DNA of 64,000 bases from Phycisphaerales bacterium (GTDB lineage Bacteria > Planctomycetota > Phycisphaerae > Phycisphaerales > UBA1924), in the NCBI GenBank assembly GCA_022072615.1, contig JAJVHS010000006.1:62001-126000 (forward strand). Direction: 5' to 3'. Positions 17,944 to 26,953 of the stretch are shown here, in pieces; the stretch's first letter is position 1; every line of letters starts with the position of its first letter. Below the pieces are notes generated by a model. It ran no database searches. It worked only from the letters and a program-made list of their open reading frames with translations, and was not told the origin of the DNA. A program made the translations under genes and the position numbers.

Positions 17944-18396
17944 CTACCTGCCAAGCAGCCGCAGCACGCCCGGCCCGCGTTCGTAGCGCGGCACGGTCGG
18001 GTCCGCGGCGAGCGACCACAGCTCGATCCCGCCCGCGACCGAGACGACGTCGGGGTGACCCAGTGCTCGCAGCGCCAGCGCCGCCTTCATGGACCGCACG
18101 CCGTGGTGGCAGATGATCGCGACCTGCTGACCAGGGTCGGGCTCGACTTCATCGTGCCGAGCTTCGATCTCATCGAGCGGGATATGCACCGACCCTTCGA
18201 CGTGCACCAGGTCCCACTCGGGCTTGGTGCGGCAATCGATCAGCAGCAGCCTGCCCGGTTCGGCCAGACGAGCCTTGGCCTCGCGCGGCGTGATCTCGAA
18301 GCCTTCCTTCAGCGGCGCGCCCTCGGGCATGCCCCGGGCATCGAGCCTCGGACCGGTGTTCGACGCGCCGCCTGCGGGGCCGGTTGCATTGCTCAT
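17944..18396 (-). CDS. Rhodanese-domain protein
   Basis: A 150-residue single rhodanese domain. It probably carries a persulfide on the active-site cysteine in ICHHGVRS, the six-residue loop typical of single-domain rhodaneses (CxxGxR). The block LLIDCRTKPEWDLVHVEGS is the conserved first half. Start ATG at 18396 is preceded by GAGGAG 8 bases away and overlaps the stop of the upstream lipoprotein gene (ATGA), so the two are translationally coupled. The partner for sulfur transfer is unknown. Confidence 0.9.
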   Translation of the reverse strand: MSNATGPAGGASNTGPRLDARGMPEGAPLKEGFEITPREAKARLAEPGRLLLIDCRTKPEWDLVHVEGSVHIPLDEIEARHDEVEPDPGQQVAIICHHGVRSMKAALALRALGHPDVVSVAGGIELWSLAADPTVPRYERGPGVLRLLGR

Positions 18397-19139
18397 CGCG
18401 GGTACTCCTCGGGTCCGGGCTGGTCGGGCATCGCCTCGTCCAGCGTCGCCGCGTCCTCGGCCTCGCGGGCCTTGCGGGCTTCTTCCGCCGCGACGGCCGA
18501 CGGGCTGCCGGGCGGGCCCATGAACTCCCCGCTCGGATTCATCGCGGCGGGGACCGGGACCGGGCTCACGTCCGTGGGCTCGTATGTGCGGAGCCAAGTG
18601 AGTTCGCTGCCGCCGGGCCAGCGGTCGTAGTCGCCCTTGGGGCTGTACTTGACGAGCCACTGCGGCTCGGTGAACAGGCGGATGGGCACCGCCAGCGCGG
18701 TCCCGAAGATGACCAGCGGCGTCGTCAGCGTCTCTGTGATCTGCTCATCGGTGAACCCCGCGTCGAGCTCCAGGGCGCTCAGGGCGTTGGGAAACTCGCC
18801 GCGCTGCCGGGCGGTGTCGTTCTTGAGCACGATCGCGTGGGCATAGGTCGGACGGTGCCCGGTGCCGTCCACCGGGACCATGAACACCTGGCGAGACCAG
18901 GCCGAGCGATCGATCGGCACCGGGGTTGATCCCGGCACGATCGCGGGATCGTTGGGACCGGGCTGGGGCGGGTTCTCGCTGAGAATGCCCTGCCGCTCGG
19001 GCGAGAAGGCCTCGAGCGCCACGTCGTGGCCGAGCGTGATGCGCTTGTTGTCATCGACGCACGCCGGAAGGCACGCGGCGAGACTTGCAAGGCCAACGGC
19101 AGTTGCGGCGGCCACGGGTCGCTGGGTGGGACAGGCCAT
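18393..19139 (-). CDS. Probable lipoprotein of unknown function
   Basis: A 248-residue protein. The N-terminus is hydrophobic and ends in a lipobox-like LPAC (about residue 27; another candidate is LAAC a few residues earlier), consistent with lipoprotein export. The rest is soluble with Pro-rich patches and a C-terminal charged helix (AAEEARKAREAEDAAT). I do not recognise a family. Its stop overlaps the rhodanese start. A -10-like hexamer sits 6 bases upstream of the ATG. Confidence 0.7.
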   Translation of the reverse strand: MACPTQRPVAAATAVGLASLAACLPACVDDNKRITLGHDVALEAFSPERQGILSENPPQPGPNDPAIVPGSTPVPIDRSAWSRQVFMVPVDGTGHRPTYAHAIVLKNDTARQRGEFPNALSALELDAGFTDEQITETLTTPLVIFGTALAVPIRLFTEPQWLVKYSPKGDYDRWPGGSELTWLRTYEPTDVSPVPVPAAMNPSGEFMGPPGSPSAVAAEEARKAREAEDAATLDEAMPDQPGPEEYPR

Positions 19140-19145
19140 GCGGCA

Positions 19146-19151
19146 AGCGTA
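19146..19151 (-). promoter_or_regulatory. -10-like TACGCT, leaderless layout (minus)
   Basis: On the minus strand TACGCT ends 6 bases before the ATG at 19139. No ribosome binding site lies between. Confidence 0.5.
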
Positions 19152-19196
19152 TCGGGGCCGGGCGGATCATGCTCGGAGGTGCGGCCGGGTTCCGGG

Positions 19197-19508
19197 TCAG
19201 TCGTCCATTCCCTCCAGCAGCGCCCGCAGTTCGTACTCGGCGTGGTCATCCCCGGCCTTCTTGGCCACCTTGATCCCCGCGTTGATGGTCTTGCGGGCAT
19301 CATCGACCTTGCCCATGGATTGCTGGCTGCGGGCCTTGTGGTAATAGGCGTAGCAGTAACCGGCGTCGGCGGCGATGCAGCGGTCGTAATAGCCGACCGC
19401 CGTGTCGTGCTGCGACAGTTTCGCGTACTCGTGCGCCAGCCCGTAGAGCACGAACGCATCCGCGGGGTCCTGTTCCAGGAGCTTTTGCAACGCCTCGATC
19501 GACGGCAT
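19197..19508 (-). CDS. Small TPR-repeat protein
   Basis: A 103-residue protein. Tetratricopeptide-type helices run through most of it (DAFVLYGLAHEYAKLSQHDT, then AVGYYDRCIAADAGYCYAYY and HKARSQQSMGKVDDARKTI). It is likely a protein-protein adaptor. The start at 19508 gives the normal N-terminus of such planctomycete proteins; the frame stays open to 19628. A TAGGCT hexamer 7 bases upstream supports 19508. Confidence 0.8.
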   Translation of the reverse strand: MPSIEALQKLLEQDPADAFVLYGLAHEYAKLSQHDTAVGYYDRCIAADAGYCYAYYHKARSQQSMGKVDDARKTINAGIKVAKKAGDDHAEYELRALLEGMDD

Positions 19509-19515
19509 GAGGAAA

Positions 19516-19521
19516 AGCCTA
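19516..19521 (-). promoter_or_regulatory. -10-like TAGGCT, leaderless layout (minus)
   Basis: On the minus strand TAGGCT ends 7 bases before the ATG at 19508. No ribosome binding site lies between. Confidence 0.4.
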
Positions 19522-19737
19522 GGCAACAGGGCCATGGGAGGCCCGGCTGCGGATCGATGGGTCGATTGCGGCGGGAGCGGTCCGCTCGCGGTCCCCGGCG
19601 TGCCCGGATGGATCACAGGATGGATCACCGGTTCGCGCAGCGCGAGCTTCCACCCGGCGGGCCGCTCGCACGCCCGGCCGGGCCGTGCGCGGTATCATGC
19701 GGTCCGCCAGCGTTGCCGGGCGGAGATGGGAGCTGTC

Positions 19738-20619
19738 ATGCTGAACGTCAAGACGATCGGGGTCATCGGCGCGGGGCAGATGGGCGGCGGGATCGCGCTG
19801 GTCGCGGCCTCGAACAAGTTCAACGTCGTGCTGTGCGAGAAGTCGGCCGACCAGCTCCACAAGTGCGAGGCGGATCACAAGAAGCGCCTGGGCCGCGAGG
19901 TCGAGAAGCAGCGCATGCAGCAGGCCGACGCCGACGCCGCGCTCAAGCGCATCAAGTACGTCCAGGCGATGGACCTGATCCGCGACTGCGACTTTGTCGT
20001 CGAGGCGGTGGTCGAGAGCTCCCAGGTCAAGCGGGACATCTTCGCCGGCCTGGCCCGGATGATGCGGGAGGAGGTCATCCTCGCGACCAACACGAGCTCG
20101 ATCTCGATCACCGAGATCGCCGCGGCCGCCGAGGTCGCCCACAAGGGGGCGGGCCAGCGCGTCATCGGGATGCACTTCTTCAACCCCGTTCCGGTGATGA
20201 AGCTGGTCGAGGTGATCAAGGGACTCCAGACATCCGAGGCGACGACCAGCGGGACGATCGAACTCGCCAAGCTGCTCGGCAAGACGCCCGTCCCGGCCAA
20301 CGACCGCGCCGGCTTTGTTTCCAACCGCGTGCTCATGCCGCTCATCAACGAGGCTTTCTACGCCTGGATGGAAGGCGTCGCCGAGCCGGCGCACATCGAC
20401 GAGATCATGAAGCTCGGCTGCAACTTCCCGATGGGCCCGCTGCGCCTGGCCGATTTCATCGGCCTGGACACCTGCGAGCACATCATGAATGTCCTCGCCG
20501 ACGGCCTGAACAATGACCGCTACCGGGCATGCCCGCTGCTGAGGCAGCTCGTCGCGGCGGGCCGCCTGGGCGACAAGAGCGGCCGCGGCGTGTTCGATTA
20601 CACCCAGCCGGCCAAGTAA
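19738..20619 (+). CDS. hbd: 3-hydroxybutyryl-CoA dehydrogenase
   Basis: Reversibly oxidises 3-hydroxyacyl-CoA to 3-ketoacyl-CoA with NAD(P). The 293-residue single-function form matches Hbd/PaaH length. Visible motifs are the Rossmann GVIGAGQMGGGIA, EAVVES, NTSSISITEI (catalytic serine region), MHFFNPVPVMKLVEV with the catalytic histidine, and the C-terminal domain with LADFIGLDT and GDKSGRGVFDY. The ATG at 19738 is preceded by GGGAG. A TATCAT at 19693-19698 would place the transcript start about 30 bases upstream. No thiolase or crotonase is adjacent, so the pathway context is open. Confidence 0.93.
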   Translation: MLNVKTIGVIGAGQMGGGIALVAASNKFNVVLCEKSADQLHKCEADHKKRLGREVEKQRMQQADADAALKRIKYVQAMDLIRDCDFVVEAVVESSQVKRDIFAGLARMMREEVILATNTSSISITEIAAAAEVAHKGAGQRVIGMHFFNPVPVMKLVEVIKGLQTSEATTSGTIELAKLLGKTPVPANDRAGFVSNRVLMPLINEAFYAWMEGVAEPAHIDEIMKLGCNFPMGPLRLADFIGLDTCEHIMNVLADGLNNDRYRACPLLRQLVAAGRLGDKSGRGVFDYTQPAK

Positions 20620-20706
20620 CCGCGGACACGCGATTCGGGCGGAGGGCCCCGCGTCTTCCCGCGCGCAGTCTGAAGGATTCATCATGCCACGGGCTCACGC
20701 CGGGGG

Positions 20707-21687
20707 ATGGGTCTTGTGCGCATCGGGATTTCGGGCTGGACGTACGAGCCGTGGCGCGGCAACTTCTACCCGGACGGGCTTCCGCATTGGCTGGAGCTGG
20801 CCTACGCGACAAGGCGCTTCAGCACGCTCGAGATCAACGGGACGTTCTACTCGCTCCAGCGGCCCTCGAGCTTCCGGGACTGGTACGTCCAGACGCCGGC
20901 GGGCTTTGTCTTCTCGATCAAGGGCAGCCGGTACATCACGCACCTGCGCCGGCTGAAGGATGTGCGGACGCCGCTGGCGAACTTCCTTGCTTCCGGCCTG
21001 CTGGAGCTCCGGGAGAATCTCGGGCCCATCCTGTGGCAGTTCCCGCCGACGATGAAGCTCGATCTGCGCCGGTTCCGAGCGTTTCTCGAGATGCTGCCGC
21101 GGGATTCACGGGAGCTCGCCCGGCTCGGCGCCGAGTACGACAGCCGCCTGAAGGAGCCGCCGGCGCTCGAGTTCGACGCCAACCGGCCTGTCCGCCACGC
21201 CATCGAGTTCCGGCACGAGAGCTTCCTGACGCCAGCGTTCGGCGAGCTGCTGCGGGAGTTCAACGTGTCGATCGTCGTCGCGGACGCGGCGAGCAAGTTC
21301 CCGGCCTCGGAGGAGGTGACCGCGGACTTCGTCTACATCCGCCTGCACGGGTCGCGGAAGCTGTACGTGAGCGGCTACACGCCCCGCGAGCTCGACGGCT
21401 GGGCCGGGAAGATCCGGGGGTGGAGCAAGCGCGGCGACGTCTACGTCTACTTCGACAACACCGACATCAAGCTGCGGGCACCGGTGGATGCCCGGAGCCT
21501 CGCCAGGAGGCTGGACGTGCTCGTCCCCGGCACGCCGGCGCAGCTCGTGCGCGCCCTCACGAAGGATGTGCCCGCCGGCCGTGATGCGCCGCGACACTCG
21601 GGACGCACGGTGCCCGAGTCGCCGGCGGTTGAAGTGTCGCCGCCCTTTATCAGCACCCCGCTTCGAACGCGAGCACGAAGGCGGTGA
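20707..21687 (+). CDS. DUF72 (YecE-like) TIM-barrel protein
   Basis: A 326-residue DUF72 family member of unknown biochemical role. Recognisable blocks are RIGISGWTYEPWRGNFYP, LEINGTFYSLQ, FVFSIKGSRYITH, GPILWQFPP, HAIEFRHESF, DFVYIRLHG and VYVYFDNTD. The family usually ends soon after that last block. Here a Pro/Arg-rich tail of about 60 residues follows, and its last 12 codons lie antisense to the dockerin-coding end of the next gene (overlap 21650-21687), which suggests an extended, non-conserved C-terminus. Confidence 0.92.
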   Translation: MGLVRIGISGWTYEPWRGNFYPDGLPHWLELAYATRRFSTLEINGTFYSLQRPSSFRDWYVQTPAGFVFSIKGSRYITHLRRLKDVRTPLANFLASGLLELRENLGPILWQFPPTMKLDLRRFRAFLEMLPRDSRELARLGAEYDSRLKEPPALEFDANRPVRHAIEFRHESFLTPAFGELLREFNVSIVVADAASKFPASEEVTADFVYIRLHGSRKLYVSGYTPRELDGWAGKIRGWSKRGDVYVYFDNTDIKLRAPVDARSLARRLDVLVPGTPAQLVRALTKDVPAGRDAPRHSGRTVPESPAVEVSPPFISTPLRTRARRR

Positions 21688-22378
21688 AGTCGTCGGTGTC
21701 CACGAACCCCGTGCCGTCAAAGTCGGCGTCGTCGGTGCCCGCTTCGAACGCGAGCACGAACGCCGTGAAGTCGTCGGTGTCAACGAACCCGGTGCCGTCG
21801 AAATCGGCCGGGCATGACCCCGGGAAGTCGAAGTTGTCGATCCTCGTGTCGTCGGGCCCGGTGCGCCATTCGGTCAGCACGAATACGGCTCGCAGGTCCG
21901 CCAGCACCGCCTGCATGTCGGCGGCGGTGGCCGCGGCGCCGCTCGAGTAGCTGTTGACCCGCCATCCGGCCTCGGTCAGCGGGATTTCCATGCGAGTCCA
22001 CACGCCGATCGGCGGGGAGGGCGCGTTGTAGAGCAGCGTCTTGGTGGCCCCCGCAAGCATCAACGCGGGGTAGGGCACGCCGTCGGAAGTGGTGAGGTAG
22101 AGGTCGAAGGTCACGGTTCCGCCGTATGCGCTGCTGCGGTCGCCCTCGTAGTTGAACGGAGCCCGAACCCACGTCCATGCGAACAGATCAAACACCCGCA
22201 GCGACCCGTCTTCCCAGTCTGCCAGGCCACCGGTCGTGGCATCGGGGTCGGCGAAGTACGAGGAGGGGTCGGGCCCGGCGATCCGCCAGCCTTCGGGCCC
22301 GGAGTCAAAGGTCGAAAGCTGGCCGAGCGCCGCCGTCGAGGCGATCGCGCAGGAGGCGAGCATGTATGCGACTTTCAT
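21650..22378 (-). CDS. Exported laminin-B-like protein with GC-type dockerin
   Basis: A 242-residue exported protein: signal peptide (1-19, ending AALG), a laminin B/IV-type jelly roll (about 22-185: STFDSGPEGWRIAG, GGTVTFDLYLTTSDG, VWTRMEIPLTEAGW), then the paired EF-hand module at 21650-21814. The module starts CPADFDGTGFVDTDDFTAF and ends in the terminal FEAGC. The two EF loops DFDGTGFVDTDD are identical. A ribosome binding site (AAGGAGAG) precedes the ATG at 22378. The jelly roll probably binds carbohydrate or matrix material and the module docks it; both are inferences. Confidence 0.88.
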   Translation of the reverse strand: MKVAYMLASCAIASTAALGQLSTFDSGPEGWRIAGPDPSSYFADPDATTGGLADWEDGSLRVFDLFAWTWVRAPFNYEGDRSSAYGGTVTFDLYLTTSDGVPYPALMLAGATKTLLYNAPSPPIGVWTRMEIPLTEAGWRVNSYSSGAAATAADMQAVLADLRAVFVLTEWRTGPDDTRIDNFDFPGSCPADFDGTGFVDTDDFTAFVLAFEAGTDDADFDGTGFVDTDDFTAFVLAFEAGC

Positions 22379-22582
22379 GGGAACTCTCCTTCATCCCCAG
22401 GGACAGTGAACGGTCTCGAATGTTCGCTCGAAGGTCTCTTCGCAGCAAGAGATGCGCCGGATCGGCCGAACGAAAAAGACGGCGTGCAGGTCCGAGAAAC
22501 GCCGGGCCCGGGCGTATACTCGCGCCCCCGCTCGGACGGTCCCGGTGGCCGGGCTGGAAAGGCGGGCCCAGGAGATGCATCC

Positions 22583-24145
22583 ATGGCCGAGCGCCATTTC
22601 GATCTGATCGTTATCGGTGGTGGACCGGGCGGGTACGTCGGCGCGATCCGGGCGGCACAGCTTGGCTTGAAGGTCGCCTGCATCGAGCGCGACAAGCTCG
22701 GCGGCGTCTGCCTCAACTGGGGCTGCATCCCGACCAAGGCGCTGCTCGCCAACGCCGAGCTTTACGAGAAGCTCCACACGCAGGCGGCCGATTGGGGCCT
22801 CAAGGTCCAGGGGTCGATCGAAGTCGATTGGAGCAAGACCATCGGCCGGTCGCGCGACGTGGCGAGCAAGCTCAACAAGGGCATCGAGTTCCTCTTCAAG
22901 AAGAACAAGATCGAGTCGATCAAGGGCAACGCCAAGATCGTCTCCGCCAGGAAGGGCAACGCCCCCTGCCGCGTCGAGGTCTACGACTGCAAGGTCCAGG
23001 ACACGCTGACGTCGGCCCCGTGCGAGAACACCTCGCCCACGCCGCGCGAAGTCGTCACCGCGGACAACGTCCTGGTCGCGACCGGGTCGGTCGCGCGCGA
23101 GCTGCCGTTCGCCAAGTTCGACGGCGACCGGATCATCGGCGCCCGCGAGGCGATGAACACCAAGGCCATGCCCAAGAGCATGGTGGTCGTCGGCGCCGGC
23201 GCGATCGGCGTGGAGTTCGCCTACTTCTACCACACCTTCGGCACCAAGGTCACCGTCATCGAGATGCTGCCGCGCATCCTGCCGGTCGAGGACGATGAGA
23301 TCTCGACCGCGCTCGAGCGCATGTACAAGAAGCACGGCATGGAGATCCGCACCTCGACGACCACGCTGAACGTCGAGAAGGGCGGCGCCGGCGTGAAGGT
23401 GACGGTCGCGCCGGTGGTCAAGGGGGCCGACGGCCGACTCACCGGCGACGAATCCAAGAAGGAAGTCATCGAGGCGGAGAAGGTGCTCTTGGCCGTCGGC
23501 GTCAAGGGTCGCTACGACGGGCTCTTCGACGCGTCACTGGGCCTCGTGACCGAGAAGGACCACATCAAGACGGACTTCGTGCCCGGCAAGACGCGCGACG
23601 AGGCGATCGACTACAAGACCAACCTCGCGGGGATCTACGCGATCGGCGATGTCATCGGGCCGCCGTGGCTCGCGCACGTCGCCAGCGAGGAAGCGATCAT
23701 CTGCGTCGAACGCATCGCCCACCGAGCCGGCAAGCTCCACCACGAGCCGATCCCGATCGCCGCCGCCACCGTCCCCGGCTGCACGTACTTCCACCCCCAG
23801 GTGGCCAGCGTCGGCTTCACCGAGCGGGACCTCGTCGCCCAGGGCAAGACCAAGGGCAAGGACTACTCGGCCGGCGTGTATCAGCTTCAGTCCCACGGCA
23901 AGGCCATCGCCGCCAACCAGAACGTCGGCATGGTGAAGATCCTCCGCGGTCTGCCCCGCGGCGAAATCCTGGGCGCTCACATCCTCGGCGACCAGGCCAC
24001 CGAGCTGATCGGCGAGATGGGCCTGGCCCGTCGCCTGGAGGCGACCACCGAAGAACTCATCGTCACGATGCACGCGCACCCGACCATGCACGAGGCGCTG
24101 CACGAGGCGGCGCTGGCGAGCGAGGGACGCGTCATCCACGCCTGA
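22583..24145 (+). CDS. lpdA: Dihydrolipoyl dehydrogenase
   Basis: FAD-dependent E3 subunit that reoxidises dihydrolipoamide in 2-oxo-acid dehydrogenase complexes and passes electrons to NAD. Visible are the FAD-binding VIGGGPGGYVGAI, the redox disulfide GGVCLNWGCIP, the NAD-binding VVVGAGAIGVEFAYFY, AIGDVIG, and the C-terminal HAHPTMHEALHEA with the catalytic His-Glu pair. At 520 residues it is about 50 longer than usual, with an insertion around residues 120-155 and another in the NAD domain. The ATG at 22583 follows a GGAGA; TATACT at 22515-22520 may be the -10. No E1/E2 genes are nearby. Confidence 0.94.
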   Translation: MAERHFDLIVIGGGPGGYVGAIRAAQLGLKVACIERDKLGGVCLNWGCIPTKALLANAELYEKLHTQAADWGLKVQGSIEVDWSKTIGRSRDVASKLNKGIEFLFKKNKIESIKGNAKIVSARKGNAPCRVEVYDCKVQDTLTSAPCENTSPTPREVVTADNVLVATGSVARELPFAKFDGDRIIGAREAMNTKAMPKSMVVVGAGAIGVEFAYFYHTFGTKVTVIEMLPRILPVEDDEISTALERMYKKHGMEIRTSTTTLNVEKGGAGVKVTVAPVVKGADGRLTGDESKKEVIEAEKVLLAVGVKGRYDGLFDASLGLVTEKDHIKTDFVPGKTRDEAIDYKTNLAGIYAIGDVIGPPWLAHVASEEAIICVERIAHRAGKLHHEPIPIAAATVPGCTYFHPQVASVGFTERDLVAQGKTKGKDYSAGVYQLQSHGKAIAANQNVGMVKILRGLPRGEILGAHILGDQATELIGEMGLARRLEATTEELIVTMHAHPTMHEALHEAALASEGRVIHA

Positions 24146-24462
24146 TGATGGACCTCCGGGCCGCGCCTGCCCGGCGAGAATCGGATTCTGACGCAGTCCG
24201 CGCGTCGGGCGTCGGGCAACGGCCGCGCATTGCGGAGCCGGTCATCCATATCCCCTTTGCTCGTGTCTCGGTGACCCGGGTGCCCTGAAACGTATATTTG
24301 GGATGGCGACCGGTGGTTGGCGGCGATCCGGTCGCGATCGCCGCTTTCGATGACCGGCACTGCCGTGCTTTGCGCTTGTCGATGGGGGTCGGGCATCGGC
24401 TCGACTGCGCGGGGGCGGGACGGGCTTGCCGGCGCGGCCCGGACAACCAAGGAGAGGTCTGT
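24146..24462 (+). other. 317-base spacer, leader of the beta-propeller gene
   Basis: No gene or RNA is recognised. TATATT at 24293-24298, with GTGACC 16 bases upstream at 24271-24276, is a possible promoter and would give a leader of about 160 bases. AAGGAGAGG at 24449-24457 is the ribosome binding site of the next gene. Confidence 0.4.
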
Positions 24463-26736
24463 ATGAAGAGGACTGGCATCATTGCGGCGGTCGTCGCCGC
24501 AGGGCTCGCGGCACCGATGGTTCGCGGGCAGTGCAACCTGACCTGGTTCGAAGGTTTCGGTGTCCCCGGTGTGGCGAGCGGCTACACCACCAACGTGTAC
24601 GCCCAGATTCCGTGGGACCCTGACGGCGACGGGCCCGACCCCGAAGTGCTCGTGGTCGCCGGGTACATGGAATCCGCCAACGGCGTGCCCGCCAAATGGG
24701 TGGCGACGTGGGACGGGGTGAAGTTCAAGCAGCTCGGCGACGGCTTTGACGGGTGGGTCTTTGACCTGGCGATCTACAACGGCGAGCTTTACGCGGGCGG
24801 GCAGTTCCATCATTCCGGCTCGACGCCCTGCGCCAAGATCGCGCGGTGGAGCGGCACCGGGTGGCAGGCGGTCGCGGGGAGCATCACCGCGGGCGGTTTC
24901 GAGGGCGTGAACGCGCTGCAGGTGCACGACGGGTCGCTCTACGCCGCCGGCGTTTTCCAGAAGGCCGGCAGCGTCACCGTGAACAACATCGCTCGTTTCG
25001 ACGGGACGACATGGCACTCCTGCGGCTGGAGTTCCGCCGGTCCCGGCGTCGGCTTCAATTCGCTCGCGTCGTACGGCGGCCAGCTCTACGCCGGCGGGAC
25101 GTTCAACCAGGCGTCCTCGGGCTTCGACTACATTGCCCGGTACAACGGCTCGACCTGGAGCGGCGTGGGCGGCGGGGTGCAGGGCCAGGTGAAGGCGCTC
25201 CACGTGATCGACGGCAAGCTCGTGGCGGCCGGCGGCTTCACTCAGCCCGGGAGATTCATCTCGACCTGGAACGGGACGACTTGGCTCGCGACGTGGGCCG
25301 ATGACGCGGGCATGGATGCGTCGGTCGAATCCCTGGGAACCTTCAACGGCAAGCTCGTGGTCGGGGGGAACTTCAGCCATGCGGGCGGCGCGCCGATGCG
25401 CGCGCTTGCCATGTGGAACGGCACCGTCGGCGGGTCGGGGTCCTGGCAGGCGGTCGGCACAGTCGCCGGCGACGCGCCGGTGTTCAGCTTCTCGACGTAC
25501 AACGGACAGCTTTACGCCGGGTTCTACCTCGGGTCGTTCGGGGGTCGGCCGCTCCACGGCATCGGGCGTTTCGACGGAACGCAGTGGCAGCCCCTGGGAC
25601 TGGGTTTCAACGGCGCCATCCACGTATGGTGCTGGCACGACGGCGAGCTGTACGCCGCGGGGGCGTTCACCGAAGCGGGCGGAACATACACGACCAGGAT
25701 CGCGCGCAAGACGCCGGCGGGGTGGGAGCCGCTGGGAGGAGGGCTCACGGGTCCCGTGAACGCGCTCGCGTCGTACCAGGGAACGCTCGTCGCGGGCGGC
25801 GCATTCTCCGGCGGAACGCTCGGCGCCAACAACCTCGCGTGGTGGGATGGATCCTGGCACACGTTCGGCGCGGGATCGACCAACGGCGTGAACAGCGCCG
25901 TCAACGCCCTCGCCGTGCGCGGTGCCGACCTGATCATCGGCGGCACGTTCACGACCGCGGGCGGGTCAGCCGCCAACCGGATCGTGAAGTGGAACGGGAG
26001 CGGTTTTGCCCCGATGGGCGAGGGCTTCAGCTCGGGCTCCGTGCTCGCGCTGCTCTCCGACGGCGAGCTGTACGCGGGCGGCAGCTTCAACGCCTCGGGC
26101 ACGACGACGCTCAACGGCGTTGCGCGGTGGAACGGGAGCGCCTGGGTGCCGGTCGGCGGCGGCCTGGGCATGTACCGGTCGGTGTACGCGCTGGGTCGGT
26201 ACAACGGTGAACTGGTGGCCGGCGGCTACGAACTGAACCCGGGCCTGTGCGCGGCGAGGTTCGACGGGTCATCGTGGAGCGCTCTGGGCCCGACGTCCGT
26301 GTGGGGCGCCTGTTTCCCGGCGGTCTCGACGTTCCACGAGCACGAGGGTGAGCTGTACGCCGGGGGCACGTTCTCCTGCGGTTCGCTCGGTCGCAACGTG
26401 CTGCGATGGAACGGGTCGGCGTGGGGAGCTCTTCAGGGCGGCGTCGACGGGTCGGTCCGGGCGCTCACGACGGATGACGACGGCGCGCTGGTGGTCGGCG
26501 GCCTCTTCGCGACGGTCAACCAGACCATCGCGTCGACGTGCATCGCCAAGTGGGGATGTGATCCCAACGGGTGCCCGGCGGACTTCGACGGATCGGGGTT
26601 CGTCGACACCGACGACTTCACGGCGTTCGTGATCGCGTTCGAGGCGGGCGATCAGAGCGCCGACTTCGACGGCACGGGGTTTGTCGATACCGACGATTTC
26701 ACCGCCTTTGTGCTCGCGTTCGAGGCGGGTTGCTGA
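24463..26736 (+). CDS. Exported beta-propeller protein with GC-type dockerin
   Basis: A 757-residue exported protein. The start at ATG 24463 is set by AAGGAGAGG 6 bases upstream. Signal peptide at residues 1-23 (ending MVRG). Residues 25-700 are about thirteen near-identical beta units of the form YNGELYAGGxF...IARWxGTxWxxLGxG, the repeated kelch/delta-60-like pattern that folds into one or more propellers. The C-terminus is the paired EF-hand module (26572-26736: CPADFDGSGFVDTDDFTAF ... FEAGC). No catalytic residues are seen; binding to polymers or other surface proteins is an inference. A strong terminator follows. Confidence 0.9.
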   Translation: MKRTGIIAAVVAAGLAAPMVRGQCNLTWFEGFGVPGVASGYTTNVYAQIPWDPDGDGPDPEVLVVAGYMESANGVPAKWVATWDGVKFKQLGDGFDGWVFDLAIYNGELYAGGQFHHSGSTPCAKIARWSGTGWQAVAGSITAGGFEGVNALQVHDGSLYAAGVFQKAGSVTVNNIARFDGTTWHSCGWSSAGPGVGFNSLASYGGQLYAGGTFNQASSGFDYIARYNGSTWSGVGGGVQGQVKALHVIDGKLVAAGGFTQPGRFISTWNGTTWLATWADDAGMDASVESLGTFNGKLVVGGNFSHAGGAPMRALAMWNGTVGGSGSWQAVGTVAGDAPVFSFSTYNGQLYAGFYLGSFGGRPLHGIGRFDGTQWQPLGLGFNGAIHVWCWHDGELYAAGAFTEAGGTYTTRIARKTPAGWEPLGGGLTGPVNALASYQGTLVAGGAFSGGTLGANNLAWWDGSWHTFGAGSTNGVNSAVNALAVRGADLIIGGTFTTAGGSAANRIVKWNGSGFAPMGEGFSSGSVLALLSDGELYAGGSFNASGTTTLNGVARWNGSAWVPVGGGLGMYRSVYALGRYNGELVAGGYELNPGLCAARFDGSSWSALGPTSVWGACFPAVSTFHEHEGELYAGGTFSCGSLGRNVLRWNGSAWGALQGGVDGSVRALTTDDDGALVVGGLFATVNQTIASTCIAKWGCDPNGCPADFDGSGFVDTDDFTAFVIAFEAGDQSADFDGTGFVDTDDFTAFVLAFEAGC

Positions 26737-26766
26737 GAGCCGCGAGGATCAACCAGGTTCGTTGCG

Positions 26767-26795
26767 AAGCCCTCCGCCAAGGAGGGCTTTTCTTG
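26767..26795 (+). terminator. Rho-independent terminator
   Basis: Nine-bp stem (AAGCCCTCC at 26767-26775 with GGAGGGCTT at 26781-26789), a 5-base loop GCCAA, then TTTTCTT. It ends the beta-propeller gene. Confidence 0.93.
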
Positions 26796-26953
26796 TGTCC
26801 TTATTAAGGATGGCAAGATCGTTTTTTATCAACATATAGGGCCTCCGTCGAAGCGGACGCATGTCGAGGCAAAGGCTCCAAGTTTGGGCTGGAAGTCTGC
26901 TTGGTGGTCACATCCTGGCGTGGTAGGCTGGTGCTCTTTCGGAGAGCGAGGTC

